Of a DNA stretch of 64,000 bases, positions 1 through 8,599 are shown one piece after another. The DNA comes from Notoacmeibacter ruber (lineage in GTDB: Bacteria > Pseudomonadota > Alphaproteobacteria > Rhizobiales > Rhizobiaceae). Position numbers and translations under genes: made by a program. The notes under the pieces are model-generated. The model was given only the letters and a program-made list of their open reading frames with translations. It was not told where the DNA came from and made no database searches. The stretch lies in NCBI RefSeq assembly GCF_003668555.1, contig NZ_RCWN01000001.1:1302001-1366000 (forward strand), written 5' to 3'. Each line of letters opens with the position of its first letter. Within the stretch, counting starts at the first letter, position 1.

Positions 1-150
1 GCCCGCCAGGGCGCCATGGCCAAGCTGCGCCCGGATCAGTCCATCGTCTTCGTTCGCGATCTGCCCACGCCTGAGAGCCGTCTCTCTGGCAGTGCTGTGA
101 TCATGTCACAGCTGGCGAAACTGGCGGATACGCAAACGGCAGCGGCCTGA
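1..150 (+). CDS. C-terminal end of an unidentified protein (partial)
   Basis: An open frame enters from the left edge and stops at TGA 148-150, leaving 49 residues that end in a polar, Ala-rich tail (TQTAAA). The codon use matches its neighbours, so this is probably a real gene end. I do not recognise the family from this fragment. It converges on the next gene, whose stop lies 30 bases away; the gap is GC-rich with no clear terminator. Confidence 0.5.
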   Translation, partial: ARQGAMAKLRPDQSIVFVRDLPTPESRLSGSAVIMSQLAKLADTQTAAA

Positions 151-179
151 TCGCCGCCGCCGGGCGGGCGTCAGGACGA

Positions 180-611
180 TTAGTTCGCGGCCGGGGCCGG
201 CTCCTGTCGCGGTGGACGCAGACCATCGTAGTCGCAGCGAACCAGGATGCGCGGTTCCTTGCCTTTCACATTGAAAGCGATCCGGTCCGGACCGTCGCGT
301 TGCTCGATTCGATAGTATTCCCTGCTGGGTCCTGGTTCGACCGTACCCTCCTGAAAGAGATCGGTGGCGATGAAGAGGACAGGGCCGGTGCGGACAAGCT
401 CGGCAAAATCCGCATGGCCGTACCAAAAGTCGAGCCTGTCTTGGGAGACCTGCATGCGCCCGGCCTCGGCATCTCCCAGACAGGCCGCGCGGGAGATATC
501 CCACGTTCCGATCATGCTGTCAGGAACGGTCGTTTCCGCCGAGGCGAAGCCCACGCCTGGAAACGAGCAAATCGTTGTCATTGCGACACATTTCAGAAGC
601 GATTTCATCAT
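180..611 (-). CDS. Small exported hypothetical protein
   Basis: This gene encodes 143 residues. The start at 611 is chosen because GAGG lies six bases upstream; the frame is open to 653 without a better ribosome site, and a second ATG follows at 608. The N terminus (MMKSLLKCVAMTTICSF...GFASAE) is a signal peptide with likely cleavage after the A-S-A motif, so the protein should be periplasmic. The mature part begins with a 'GTWDISRAAC' stretch, resembling small lipocalin-like or C-type lysozyme inhibitor-like exported proteins, but I cannot name a family. Two mature cysteines could form a disulfide. It stands alone, convergent with the preceding gene, and ends in a Pro/Ala-rich tail. Confidence 0.6.
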   Translation of the reverse strand: MMKSLLKCVAMTTICSFPGVGFASAETTVPDSMIGTWDISRAACLGDAEAGRMQVSQDRLDFWYGHADFAELVRTGPVLFIATDLFQEGTVEPGPSREYYRIEQRDGPDRIAFNVKGKEPRILVRCDYDGLRPPRQEPAPAAN

Positions 612-696
612 GGTTTGCCTCGAAAGAGGAAGAGCCCTCCGCCAATCTAACACGAGGTCGGCTCAAACGATCCTACACCTGCACCTTTACGGGAAA

Positions 697-1389
697 TCAG
701 AATTCGCCGTTGGCTTTCGCGTCGGCGACTTGCCGCAGGGCGTTTGCAAGAACGTCCGGGGGTTGTGCGCCGGGCAACCCGTAACGCTGTTCGATGAGCG
801 TGAAGGGGACGCCCTGAATCCCCATTTCATTGGCCTGAGCAATTTCCTCGCGAACCAGGTCGGCATCGGCATCGCCCTGCAACAATTGCGAGACGATCGC
901 CTTGTCCATGCCGGCCTCCTCGGCTGCATTCGCCAGTGTTTCGTGGTCTGACAGATCGACGCCCTCCTCGAAGAAGATCTGAAAAAGCCGGGCGACCAGG
1001 CGGTGCTGGATCGTCACATCCTGCGTTCCTGCCCAATGCAGGACGCGGTGGGCATCCAGCGTATTGGGAGATGTCTTGATCTTATCGAACGCGAAGTCGA
1101 TGCCGGCCGCTTTCCCTTCCTTCGAGATCGCAGCATGCAACTGATCGAGACGGTCCTGACTGCCGAACTTGTTCAGCATGTAGCTTTGACGCTCGACACC
1201 CTCTGGCGGGATCGTCGGATCAAGCTGATAGGGCCGCCAACGAATGGCGACCGGTAGGTCGGGCATCGCTGAACGGGCTTCCTCCAGCCGTCGGAAGTGA
1301 ATGTAACACCAAGGACATACCACATCCGAAACGATATCGAGTGTGAGAGGCGAGGCAGGGCTTAACGGTTCGGCGGTTTCTTCTGACAT
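697..1389 (-). CDS. FrnE-like DsbA-family oxidoreductase
   Basis: This is a 230-residue thioredoxin-fold protein of the FrnE / 2-hydroxychromene-2-carboxylate isomerase-like DsbA family. A CPWC active-site motif sits at residues 25-28 after the first beta strand. A helical insertion follows (about residues 60-180), and the cis-proline segment 'GVPF' lies near residue 194. There is no signal peptide, so it is expected in the cytoplasm, where relatives act as disulfide isomerases or in oxidative-stress tolerance. AACGGGA precedes the ATG at a good distance. The gene is monocistronic, with no partner that points to a substrate. The family is clear; the physiological role is inferred. Confidence 0.85.
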   Translation of the reverse strand: MSEETAEPLSPASPLTLDIVSDVVCPWCYIHFRRLEEARSAMPDLPVAIRWRPYQLDPTIPPEGVERQSYMLNKFGSQDRLDQLHAAISKEGKAAGIDFAFDKIKTSPNTLDAHRVLHWAGTQDVTIQHRLVARLFQIFFEEGVDLSDHETLANAAEEAGMDKAIVSQLLQGDADADLVREEIAQANEMGIQGVPFTLIEQRYGLPGAQPPDVLANALRQVADAKANGEF

Positions 1390-1455
1390 TCCCGTTATGT
1401 AGCAGCCATCGGCAACGATACAACGGTCGGACTTATCCGTCGCGGGCCTTCCGGA

Positions 1456-3348
1456 TCAATCGCCGCTCTTGGCTGCACTCTGCCACCACCAGGTCGGAAG
1501 CTGAAAGCCATAGATCGGCGTATAGTCGGGATAGGCGAGATCGGCATCATGAGCCACCCGCTGCTCGCTCATGTAATAGAATGGGATCACGTAGAACCCG
1601 GAGAGCAGCACGCGATCGTAGGCTCTCACAGCCGTCTGGAAATCCTCTTCAATCTTCGCGCCGAGCATCGCTTCGATCATGGCGTCGATGGCGGGATCCT
1701 TCGCGCCGGCAAAGTTGAATGACCCCTCGGCCTCAGCCGCTTCCGAGGACCAGCGGCCGATTTGTTCCTGGCCGGGCGAGAGCGACGACGAGTAGAAATG
1801 GATGATCGCATCGTAGTCGAAGCGCTTGCGCCGTTCGAAATACTGCGCCGTATCCACCTTGCGCAGATTGAGCCTGACGCCGAGCAAGGCGAGCGTTTTT
1901 TGCCAGGCAAGCGCGATCATTTCCCCCTCGCTGCCATTAATCATCAGCTCAAAGGCTAGCGGATTGCCATTCGGTCCGACCAGTTGCCGGCCTTCCAGTT
2001 TATACCCCGCTTCCTTGAAAAGGTTCATCGCGTTTCTGACGAAGTTGCGGTCTCGGCCGGTGCCGTCCGATGCGGGCGGAGTCCACTCACCGGCCATGAT
2101 CTGAGGCACGATCTGGTCTTCGAAAGGTTGCAGCAGAGTCTTTTCCGCCTCATCCGCCGGAGTAGCCTGTGAATCGAGAACCGAATTGTCGAAGTAGCTT
2201 CCGATGCGCGTATAGGCATTGTCGAACATGTTCCGATTGATCCAATCGAAATCGAACAGATTCACGATGGCGCGGCGGAGCTTCGGATTGTCGAAGGGAG
2301 GGCGCCTCGTGTTGAAGACAACGCCGCGCATGCCGGACGGCAAAGCGGACTCGAACGTCGATTTCTGCACATCGCCGGAGGTGGCTCGCGGAAAGTCGTA
2401 GCGACGTGCCCACCGCGCAGGATCGGAATTGGCGAACGGGCTCTGCTCGATCTGCACGTCGATCTCGCCTTTCTTGAAGGATTCGAATCGCGCGGTCTCG
2501 TCGCGGAAATAGACGATGCGGATCCGGTCGTAATTATCGAAACCGCGTTTGGCAGGGATGTCCTTGCCCCAATAGTCGGGATTTTTTGTGAGCGTAATCC
2601 GCTCGCCAGGGCGAACCTCGGTAAGAATATACGGACCGGTGCCGGTAATGGGCTCAAGCGTCGATTTGTCGAAATTTTCTCTGTCGATCGCGTGTTCGGG
2701 AAGGACAGGCGTCATCGCGACGATCAAAGGCAGCTCGCGGTCGCTCAACTCGGGATCCAGCGTGAAGCGGACGCCTCGATCCCCGACCTTCTCCATTTTC
2801 GCGATCTTGTCCCGCACGCGCTTATAGCGTGGATTGGCCTTTTCCGCGAGCAGATCGAAAGTGAAGATCACATCCTCTGGCCGAACGGGCTCGCCATCGG
2901 AGAACCGTGCCTTCGGATTGATCTGGAATTCCACGAATGTACGTTCCTCGTCGGTCTCGACCGTTTCGGCCAGCAACGGGTACAGCGTAAAAGGTTCGTC
3001 GAAGGAGCGCGCCATGAGTGGCTCGAAGACGTTCATTCCGACTTCCAGATCGTTCAGTCCGCGAACACCGTCCCCTTGGATGATGAAAGGATTAACGGAG
3101 TTGAAGGTGCCGGGAAGCCCGTAAGTGATCATGCCGCCCTGCGGTGCAGCGGGGTTGGCATAAGGAAAGTGCTCGAAATCCGCGGGCAGAGCCGGTTCTC
3201 CATGCATGGCGAGAGCGTGAGAGGGAGCGGCTTGCGCCGTCCCGGTCGAGACCAGCGAGCATAATGAGAGAGCAAAAGCGGCTCCGCATATGGTCCCGAC
3301 CGCTTTTGAGCGGCGAAAGAGGTTGCACGCAGTAAAGAGAGCCATCAT
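1456..3348 (-). CDS. Extracellular solute-binding protein, family 5 (YejA-like)
   Basis: This encodes about 630 residues of a periplasmic peptide/oligopeptide-type ABC transporter binding protein (SBP_bac_5). The start at 3348 follows AAGGTCTCC; an upstream in-frame ATG at 3423 has no good ribosome site. A basic N terminus and hydrophobic core ending ...TGTAQA-A form a signal peptide. The opening of the mature protein ('HALAMHGEPALPADFEHFPY') and the 'FSDGEPVRPEDVIFTFDLL' segment are typical of the YejA branch, which in other bacteria serves the YejABEF microcin C/peptide importer. No permease or ATPase gene lies nearby, so it is an orphan here; its partners must be elsewhere. The exact substrate is unknown. 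Confidence 0.88.
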   Translation of the reverse strand: MMALFTACNLFRRSKAVGTICGAAFALSLCSLVSTGTAQAAPSHALAMHGEPALPADFEHFPYANPAAPQGGMITYGLPGTFNSVNPFIIQGDGVRGLNDLEVGMNVFEPLMARSFDEPFTLYPLLAETVETDEERTFVEFQINPKARFSDGEPVRPEDVIFTFDLLAEKANPRYKRVRDKIAKMEKVGDRGVRFTLDPELSDRELPLIVAMTPVLPEHAIDRENFDKSTLEPITGTGPYILTEVRPGERITLTKNPDYWGKDIPAKRGFDNYDRIRIVYFRDETARFESFKKGEIDVQIEQSPFANSDPARWARRYDFPRATSGDVQKSTFESALPSGMRGVVFNTRRPPFDNPKLRRAIVNLFDFDWINRNMFDNAYTRIGSYFDNSVLDSQATPADEAEKTLLQPFEDQIVPQIMAGEWTPPASDGTGRDRNFVRNAMNLFKEAGYKLEGRQLVGPNGNPLAFELMINGSEGEMIALAWQKTLALLGVRLNLRKVDTAQYFERRKRFDYDAIIHFYSSSLSPGQEQIGRWSSEAAEAEGSFNFAGAKDPAIDAMIEAMLGAKIEEDFQTAVRAYDRVLLSGFYVIPFYYMSEQRVAHDADLAYPDYTPIYGFQLPTWWWQSAAKSGD

Positions 3349-3526
3349 GGAGACCTTGCCGAAAAAGATTCGCTTTGGCCAAGGTATCAGCGTATCGCCG
3401 CGGCACAAATTGGGCAGAGGCACGTCATTCTATTGCCCAATTTGATCGGGAAACACGGAACCATTCCGGCGTATCGCTCACGCGGCGATGATTTCAACCG
3501 TCGGCTCGATTTCAGAGGGATATAAC

Positions 3527-4159
3527 ATGACAGCACTGACCAACGCTGCGCGGCGTCTCGTGCTTGCCGCCGGCATGCTCGGGCTTCCGGCCATCGCCAT
3601 GGCGCAGGACGCCCCGAAGACGCCGGGCCCGAACCAGTGGACGAAGCTCTGCCAGACCAAGGATGATCAGAAGAGCTGCCAGACGCAGTTCGTTCAGATC
3701 GCTTCGGGCAGCGGCCAATTGGTGACCGCCGTCTACATCGAGGAATTGTCCAAGGGCAGCGAATCCAAGCGCGGCATCCGCGTCGTGCTTCCGCCCGAGC
3801 GCGTCCTGAGCGCCGGTGTCGGATTGCAGGTCGATAGCGGACAGATGCAGAAGCTGGACTATACGATCTGCCCGCTGCGGCCTTCGCCAATGTGCATCGC
3901 ACAGGCTCCGATCACCGAGCAGCAGATCAATGCGTTCCGCAAGGGCGGCAAGCTGACCGTCATCTCGCTCAATCCGATGGGCCAGAAGACCCCTGTGACT
4001 GTCACCCTGAAGGGATTCGCATCCGCTCATGACGGAGAGCCAATCGACGCTTCCACCCTCGCTGCCCAGCAGAATGCGCAGAGCGAAGATCTAAAGAAGA
4101 AGCGCGAGGAATGGGTCAAGAAATTCCGCGAAAAGCAGACCGGCGGCGAATCAAACTGA
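3527..4159 (+). CDS. Invasion-associated locus B (IalB) family protein
   Basis: This is a 210-residue exported protein of the IalB family, named from Bartonella and widespread in Rhizobiales. The start at 3527 follows GAGGGATATAAC. The signal peptide runs to about residue 26 (AIAMA-QD). The mature protein contains the family hallmarks: 'W.KLC' near its start, 'CQTQFVQI', the 'GIRVVLPPERVLSAGVGLQVD' strand pair, and paired cysteines around 'TICPLRPSPMCIAQ'. The C terminus is a charged helix (DLKKKREEWVKKFREK), a common low-complexity tail in this family. Despite the name, most members belong to non-invasive bacteria; the role is envelope-related and unresolved. A strong hairpin terminator follows. 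Confidence 0.9.
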   Translation: MTALTNAARRLVLAAGMLGLPAIAMAQDAPKTPGPNQWTKLCQTKDDQKSCQTQFVQIASGSGQLVTAVYIEELSKGSESKRGIRVVLPPERVLSAGVGLQVDSGQMQKLDYTICPLRPSPMCIAQAPITEQQINAFRKGGKLTVISLNPMGQKTPVTVTLKGFASAHDGEPIDASTLAAQQNAQSEDLKKKREEWVKKFREKQTGGESN

Positions 4160-4183
4160 TCCGCTAAAGCCGAGGACGGATGA

Positions 4184-4212
4184 AGCGGGGTCGAAAGGCC
4201 CCGCTTTTCTTT
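4184..4212 (+). terminator. Rho-independent terminator after the ialB-family gene
   Basis: A perfect 7-bp stem (AGCGGGG / CCCCGCT) with an 8-base loop is followed by TTTCTTTT. It lies 24 bases after the stop of the IalB-family gene and before the convergent hspQ. Confidence 0.85.
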
Positions 4213-4222
4213 TGCGCGGTCG

Positions 4223-4549
4223 TCAGTTCATGGGAATGTCGCGGGGGCGGAAATGTCCGTCCGCGCCGACATCGAAGAATTCGGCAATCTGCGGGTGGCG
4301 AAGGGGCAGCCCGCTATCGTCCTCGAGCAGGTTCTGCTCGGACACGTAGGCCACATATTCCGTCTCGTCGTTTTCTGCCAGAAGGTGGTAAAAGGGCTGG
4401 TCCCGATGCGGCCGCATGCCCTCGGGAATCGATTCGTACCATTCTTCCGTATTGTCGAAGACCGGATCGACATCGAAGATCACGCCCCGGAACGGAAAGA
4501 TCCGGTGCTTGACGATCTGGCCAATATGAAAACGTGCGTCTCTTTGCAC
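4223..4549 (-). CDS. hspQ: Heat shock protein HspQ
   Basis: This encodes 108 residues matching HspQ (YccV-like, the hemimethylated-DNA-binding fold). Visible landmarks are 'FHIGQIVKHRIFPFRGVIFDVDP', 'EEWYESIP', 'QPFYHLLAEN' and 'YVSEQNLL'. The start is a GTG at 4547-4549 with AGAGG eight bases upstream. In Enterobacteria HspQ is a heat-induced specificity factor for the Lon protease; in alphaproteobacteria its role is assumed to be similar. The gene is alone and convergent with the ialB-family gene. I could not identify a convincing heat-shock promoter in the 220 bases upstream. Confidence 0.9.
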   Translation of the reverse strand: MQRDARFHIGQIVKHRIFPFRGVIFDVDPVFDNTEEWYESIPEGMRPHRDQPFYHLLAENDETEYVAYVSEQNLLEDDSGLPLRHPQIAEFFDVGADGHFRPRDIPMN

Positions 4550-4772
4550 AGGCTCAACCTCTTATTTTCATACGGTATGTGGTGTGGTGCGGCGGGATTT
4601 CCAATGGTATAAGCCGTTTCGGAGGGGGGGCGAACTCCTCATCGTAGGCCAACCTCGAACGCGTTCGGGGAATGGCTGTGCTTGAATGCAAAGTCTTGCG
4701 GCGAACAGTCGGATATGGTGCACGTCATCTCGCACCATCCCATTTTCATCATCCGTACCGCTCCGATAAGCC

Positions 4773-5732
4773 ATGGCCGAAATTTTCGCACTCGTTCTGC
4801 CGTTCTTCGGCCTGATCATCCTGGGCTACGCAGCAGGGAAAATCGTGCGCCAGCCGGTCGAGGCGCTGGGGTGGATGAATATCTTCATAATCTACATCGC
4901 CTTGCCCGCGCTGTTCTTTCAACTGCTGTCCAAGACGCCGATCGAGAAGCTCACCGAATGGAGCTACATCCTCGGCGCGGCGGCCAGCACCTACATCATC
5001 TTCGCGCTGATGTTCCTGATCGCCTTTTTTAGAGAACGGCTTATTCCGCCCGCGACGATTGCGGCATTGGCGGCCGCTTACGGCAATATCGGCTATATGG
5101 GGCCGGGTCTCGCGCTATTGGCGTTCGGGCCGAGCGCCGCTGTTCCCGTGGCGCTGATCTTCGCCTTCGAGAACGCGCTCCATTTCGCCGTAACGCCAGC
5201 GCTGATGGCTCTTTCGGGAACGGTGGAGAGATCGCCCGGAGCTCTGGCGCTGGATATAGCGAAGCGCATCCTGCTTCACCCTTTTATCCTGGCGACATTT
5301 GTGGGGGTCGGGGCCGCAGCGCTGGAGTGGTCGCCACCGATCGCGATCGAACGGCTTCTCGAATATCTCGCCAACGCAGCGGCTCCGTGCGCCCTGTTCG
5401 TCATGGGTGTGACCCTGGCGCTCCGTCCATTACGCCGTGTCCCGACAGAGCTTGGTTTAATCGTGCCTTTGAAGCTGGTCGTCCATCCGCTGCTGTGCTG
5501 GCTGATCTTGAGCGCGGTCGGCAATTTTGATCCGGTCTGGATCCAGTCAGCCATCCTGCTGGCGGCACTGCCGACGGCGACGAATGTTTTCGTCCTTGCT
5601 CAGCAATATCATGTCTGGGCCGAGCGCGCCTCGGCCACCGTCCTCATCACGACGGGGGCATCAGTCGTGACTGTAACGGCGATTCTCTGGTTGATGCGAA
5701 CGGGGGCGGTACCGGTCGATCTGTTCCCTTAA
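4773..5732 (+). CDS. AEC family transporter (auxin efflux carrier-like)
   Basis: This is a 319-residue polytopic inner-membrane protein with about ten hydrophobic segments in the two inverted five-helix halves of the AEC (membrane transport protein, PF03547-type) family. The N terminus 'FALVLPFFGLIILGYAAGK', the mid-protein 'YGNIGYMGPGLAL' and the C-terminal 'LLAALPTATNVFVLAQQY' are family signatures. Bacterial members export or import small organic acids such as malate or malonate; the substrate cannot be deduced here. The ribosome site is weak. The 3' end overlaps the convergent ubiH-type gene by 72 bases. Confidence 0.88.
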   Translation: MAEIFALVLPFFGLIILGYAAGKIVRQPVEALGWMNIFIIYIALPALFFQLLSKTPIEKLTEWSYILGAAASTYIIFALMFLIAFFRERLIPPATIAALAAAYGNIGYMGPGLALLAFGPSAAVPVALIFAFENALHFAVTPALMALSGTVERSPGALALDIAKRILLHPFILATFVGVGAAALEWSPPIAIERLLEYLANAAAPCALFVMGVTLALRPLRRVPTELGLIVPLKLVVHPLLCWLILSAVGNFDPVWIQSAILLAALPTATNVFVLAQQYHVWAERASATVLITTGASVVTVTAILWLMRTGAVPVDLFP

Positions 5733-6929
5733 CCCCTCCCGGACCTCGCGCCGTATGGCGCGAAAGCCGCTACCGGGGGCCATCCCCTCACGCATGAAAA
5801 AGTCGCGGAGCGGTCCGATCCGGCGCAGCGTGTCGAGGCCCACGGCACGAGCAAACTGTGCGGGCAGCATCGCAGATAGCAATGAGCGATTGAGAGACCG
5901 AACGGCTGCAGAGCGCAGCGTAATATCCGACCGGCGAGCACGATTATAGGCATTGAGCGCCGCAAGGGAGCCGGGGTCGCCATCAGGCCCAGGAAGGACG
6001 GCAGCAAGGTCCGCCACATCTCTCACCGCCAGATTGAGGCCCTGCGCGCCGATCGGTGGGAAGACGTGGGCGGCCTCGCCGATCAAGGCAATCCTCTTGG
6101 CAGCAAACCTTGGCGGAAGCGCCGTCGTCAGCGGGAAGGCAGCGCGGGGCCCTTCGACGCTCACCTCACCGAGAAGCGATTGCATGCGCTGTTCGATCTG
6201 GCGAGCCAGCGTATCGTTATCGGTCTCGAGGAGCTTTTTGGCGGTGTGAGGCGACACGACCCAGACAAGGCTGGACATATGCTCGTCGGGTAGCGGAACC
6301 TGGGTAAACGGGCCGCTTTCGGTATGAATTTCCGTCGATGTAAAATCGTGGGAAACGACGTGCCGGAATGATAGAACCAGCGCTGATTGGGGCAGGGGAG
6401 CCGGCTCCTGGCGGATCCCGGCAGCACGGCGCGCTGCCGATTTGCGTCCGTCGGCACCGACGACAAGACGGCAATCAATGCCTTCGCCGTCATCGAGTCG
6501 AATGCGGACGGAGTCCTCGGTTGCAGAATAGCGGTTCACCTTGGCGGTGCTTCGCCGGATCAGCGGTTGGTCGGCAAGAGCATCCTCCAGAATGCCGTTG
6601 AGCGTGGCGTTTGGAATATTATAGCCGAACGCGGTCTCGCCGATGTCGGAGGCATAGAAAGATACGGCGGGCGAACGCAGGAGACGCGAGGTCCCGTCGG
6701 CGATCCGCATGATCCTAAGCGGCGCGCCAGCCTCCTCTATGGGGTATCGCAGCCCCACCTTTCCGAGCGTGGAAAGACTTGGTTGCATCAATGCGGTGGT
6801 GCGTGGATCGTTGCGGTCGACCTCTGGTCCAATAAGACGAACGCTGTGACCAGCCCGAGCAAGACAGAGGGCGGCGATCATGCCTGCGGGACCCGTTCCG
6901 ACAATGGCAATGCGTTCGATCGACTCCAT
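5661..6929 (-). CDS. UbiH/UbiF/COQ6-type FAD-dependent monooxygenase
   Basis: This 422-residue flavoprotein hydroxylase probably acts on the ubiquinone ring. Landmarks are the N-terminal FAD-binding GTGPAG motif (residues 11-16), the middle 'VGADGRKSAAR' motif, and the C-terminal 'ALIGEAAHVFPPIGAQGLNLAVRD' motif that binds the ribityl chain. In that last motif the usual Asp of 'GDAAH' is Glu, a conservative change. AAGGTGA precedes the ATG at 6929. Family members hydroxylate C5, C6 or C1 of the quinone precursor; which position cannot be told from sequence alone. A short basic tail (about 25 residues) is encoded opposite the end of the AEC transporter gene. Confidence 0.85.
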   Translation of the reverse strand: MESIERIAIVGTGPAGMIAALCLARAGHSVRLIGPEVDRNDPRTTALMQPSLSTLGKVGLRYPIEEAGAPLRIMRIADGTSRLLRSPAVSFYASDIGETAFGYNIPNATLNGILEDALADQPLIRRSTAKVNRYSATEDSVRIRLDDGEGIDCRLVVGADGRKSAARRAAGIRQEPAPLPQSALVLSFRHVVSHDFTSTEIHTESGPFTQVPLPDEHMSSLVWVVSPHTAKKLLETDNDTLARQIEQRMQSLLGEVSVEGPRAAFPLTTALPPRFAAKRIALIGEAAHVFPPIGAQGLNLAVRDVADLAAVLPGPDGDPGSLAALNAYNRARRSDITLRSAAVRSLNRSLLSAMLPAQFARAVGLDTLRRIGPLRDFFMREGMAPGSGFRAIRREVREGLREQIDRYRPRSHQPENRRYSHD

Positions 6930-7045
6930 GACTTCACCTTTCTCTGTTTGTCAGCCCTCATATGGCGTGAGAGAGCCCTCTGCAAACCGGATTCTTGAAC
7001 CCGTCATGCAGGGCGCTAGCTGGGGCGCGAAAAGGGAGCGCCAAT

Positions 7046-8023
7046 ATGAGCAATCATGCGATTATCGTCGAAGAGACCGGCGGACCGGAAGTCCTGAAGT
7101 GGAAAGAGGTGGATGTCTCTGCTCCCGGCCCAGGAGAGGTGCGGATCAGACAGAAAGCGGTCGGTCTCAATTTCATCGATACCTATTTCCGCAGCGGTCT
7201 CTATCCCGCGGATGCGCCCTTTACCCCGGGCAATGAGGGCGCCGGGGATGTGATCGCGGCCGGCGAAGGCGTCACTCGTTTCAGGGAGGGGGATCGGGTG
7301 GCCTACACGGTGGGGCTGGGGGGCTACTCTGAAGAGCGGAATCTGCCCGCCGATCGCGCCGTATCGATACCGGACAACGTTTCCTATGAATTGGCGGCCG
7401 TGGCGATGCTGAAGGGACTGACGGCGCGCTACCTGCTTCGCAAGACCCACGATTTGAAGGCTGATGATACCGTCCTCTTTCACGCGGCGTCCGGCGGCGT
7501 TGGCCTTATCGCCGGGCAGATTGCGCAGCACATCGGCGCGCGGATCATCGGCACGGCCTCGAAGGAAAAGCACGATCTTGCACGCCATCACGGCTATGAC
7601 GAGCTGATCGACTACAACAATGAGGACTTTGCGCAGCGGATCAAACAACTCACGAATGGCGATCTTTGTGATGTGGTCTATGACAGCGTCGGGAAGACGA
7701 CCCTCATGAAGTCGCTCGATTGCCTGCGGCCCATGGGACTCCTCGTCAGCTTCGGCCAGTCTTCAGGCAAGGTCGATCCTCTCGATCTCGGTCTTTTGTC
7801 TCAGAAAGGCTCGCTCTTCGTGACGCGACCGACGCTCTACAATTATATCGCCAGCCGCAGCTCTTTGGAGGAGGCAACAGAAGAGATGTTCGGCTGGCTT
7901 GGCGACGGAACCGTCAAGATCGAAATCGGGCAGCGTTTCGCGTTGAAGGATGCCGAGAAAGCGCACCGTGCGCTCGAAGGACGAGAGACGGTAGGTGCGA
8001 CCGTGCTTCTCCCGGACGCTTGA
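7046..8023 (+). CDS. NADPH:quinone reductase (zinc-free MDR family)
   Basis: This is a 325-residue medium-chain reductase of the zeta-crystallin / QorA type. The start at 7046 follows AAAAGGGAG; the open frame extends back to 6995 with no better site. The N-terminal catalytic fold contains 'VGLNFIDTYFRSGLYP' and 'PGNEGAGDVIAAGEGV'. The Rossmann half begins with 'AASGGVGLIAGQIAQ' (about residue 145). The catalytic-zinc cysteines of alcohol dehydrogenases are absent, as expected for quinone oxidoreductases. It would reduce quinones or enones with NADPH in the cytoplasm. It is divergent from the ubiH-type gene and ends six bases before the convergent putR. Confidence 0.9.
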   Translation: MSNHAIIVEETGGPEVLKWKEVDVSAPGPGEVRIRQKAVGLNFIDTYFRSGLYPADAPFTPGNEGAGDVIAAGEGVTRFREGDRVAYTVGLGGYSEERNLPADRAVSIPDNVSYELAAVAMLKGLTARYLLRKTHDLKADDTVLFHAASGGVGLIAGQIAQHIGARIIGTASKEKHDLARHHGYDELIDYNNEDFAQRIKQLTNGDLCDVVYDSVGKTTLMKSLDCLRPMGLLVSFGQSSGKVDPLDLGLLSQKGSLFVTRPTLYNYIASRSSLEEATEEMFGWLGDGTVKIEIGQRFALKDAEKAHRALEGRETVGATVLLPDA

Positions 8024-8029
8024 GCGGCA

Positions 8030-8503
8030 CTAGGAGCTGCTCTTGACCGCCTCCATTGCCACATAGCTCGAGCTGGAAGCGACGTGTGGCAGCGCGGAAA
8101 TCTGTTCTCCAAGTATGATGCGAAACGTCTCGATGTCGCGAGTTCTGACCTTCAAAAGATAATCATAACCGCCTGCGATCATGTGACATTCCTCAATCTC
8201 GGGTATTTCTGCCACCGCCTTGTTGAACGATTGCAGGGCTTTCTGACGGGTGTCGGTCAGCCTCACCTCGACGAAGCAGATATGTCCGAGCCCCAGCTTT
8301 TGCCATGAGAGGCTTGCCCGATAGCCTGTGATGATGCCCTCATCCTCCAGCCGTTTCACGCGGCTGGCGACGGGCGTCTTTGAAAGTCCCACTCGTCGCG
8401 CCAGCTCCGTCATGCTGAGGCGGGCGTCGCGTGTAAGCTCTCGGATAATGGCTTCGTCGGTCTGATCGACACGTGACGAGCCATCCGGCCTGCTGATGGG
8501 CAT
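8030..8503 (-). CDS. putR: Lrp/AsnC-family regulator, probable proline-responsive PutR
   Basis: This Lrp-type regulator has 157 residues from the preferred start at 8503; an alternative start at 8536 would add 11 residues and neither has a strong ribosome site. An N-terminal winged helix ('LARRVGLSKTPVASRVKRLE') is followed by the RAM ligand-binding domain with 'IEECHMIAGGYDYLLKVRT'. It is transcribed divergently from putA, 96 bases away. This is the standard arrangement of PutR, which activates putA in response to proline in Rhizobium, Agrobacterium and relatives. The function is inferred from family and position. Confidence 0.85.
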   Translation of the reverse strand: MPISRPDGSSRVDQTDEAIIRELTRDARLSMTELARRVGLSKTPVASRVKRLEDEGIITGYRASLSWQKLGLGHICFVEVRLTDTRQKALQSFNKAVAEIPEIEECHMIAGGYDYLLKVRTRDIETFRIILGEQISALPHVASSSSYVAMEAVKSSS

Positions 8504-8599
8504 GATTAAATCCGATCCGACTGTAAAGTTCATCATTTTAGGTACATCGTCTGCTCATGAAAAGCTATTCTCGCAGGATCGCAACGAGAGGAGCGTTTC
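8504..8599. promoter_or_regulatory. putR-putA divergent control region
   Basis: This 96-base intergenic region separates two divergent starts. It is richer in A/T than its surroundings and must hold both promoters and the Lrp-type binding sites. I cannot fix individual -35/-10 elements. GAGAGGAG at the right edge is the putA ribosome site. Confidence 0.5.
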
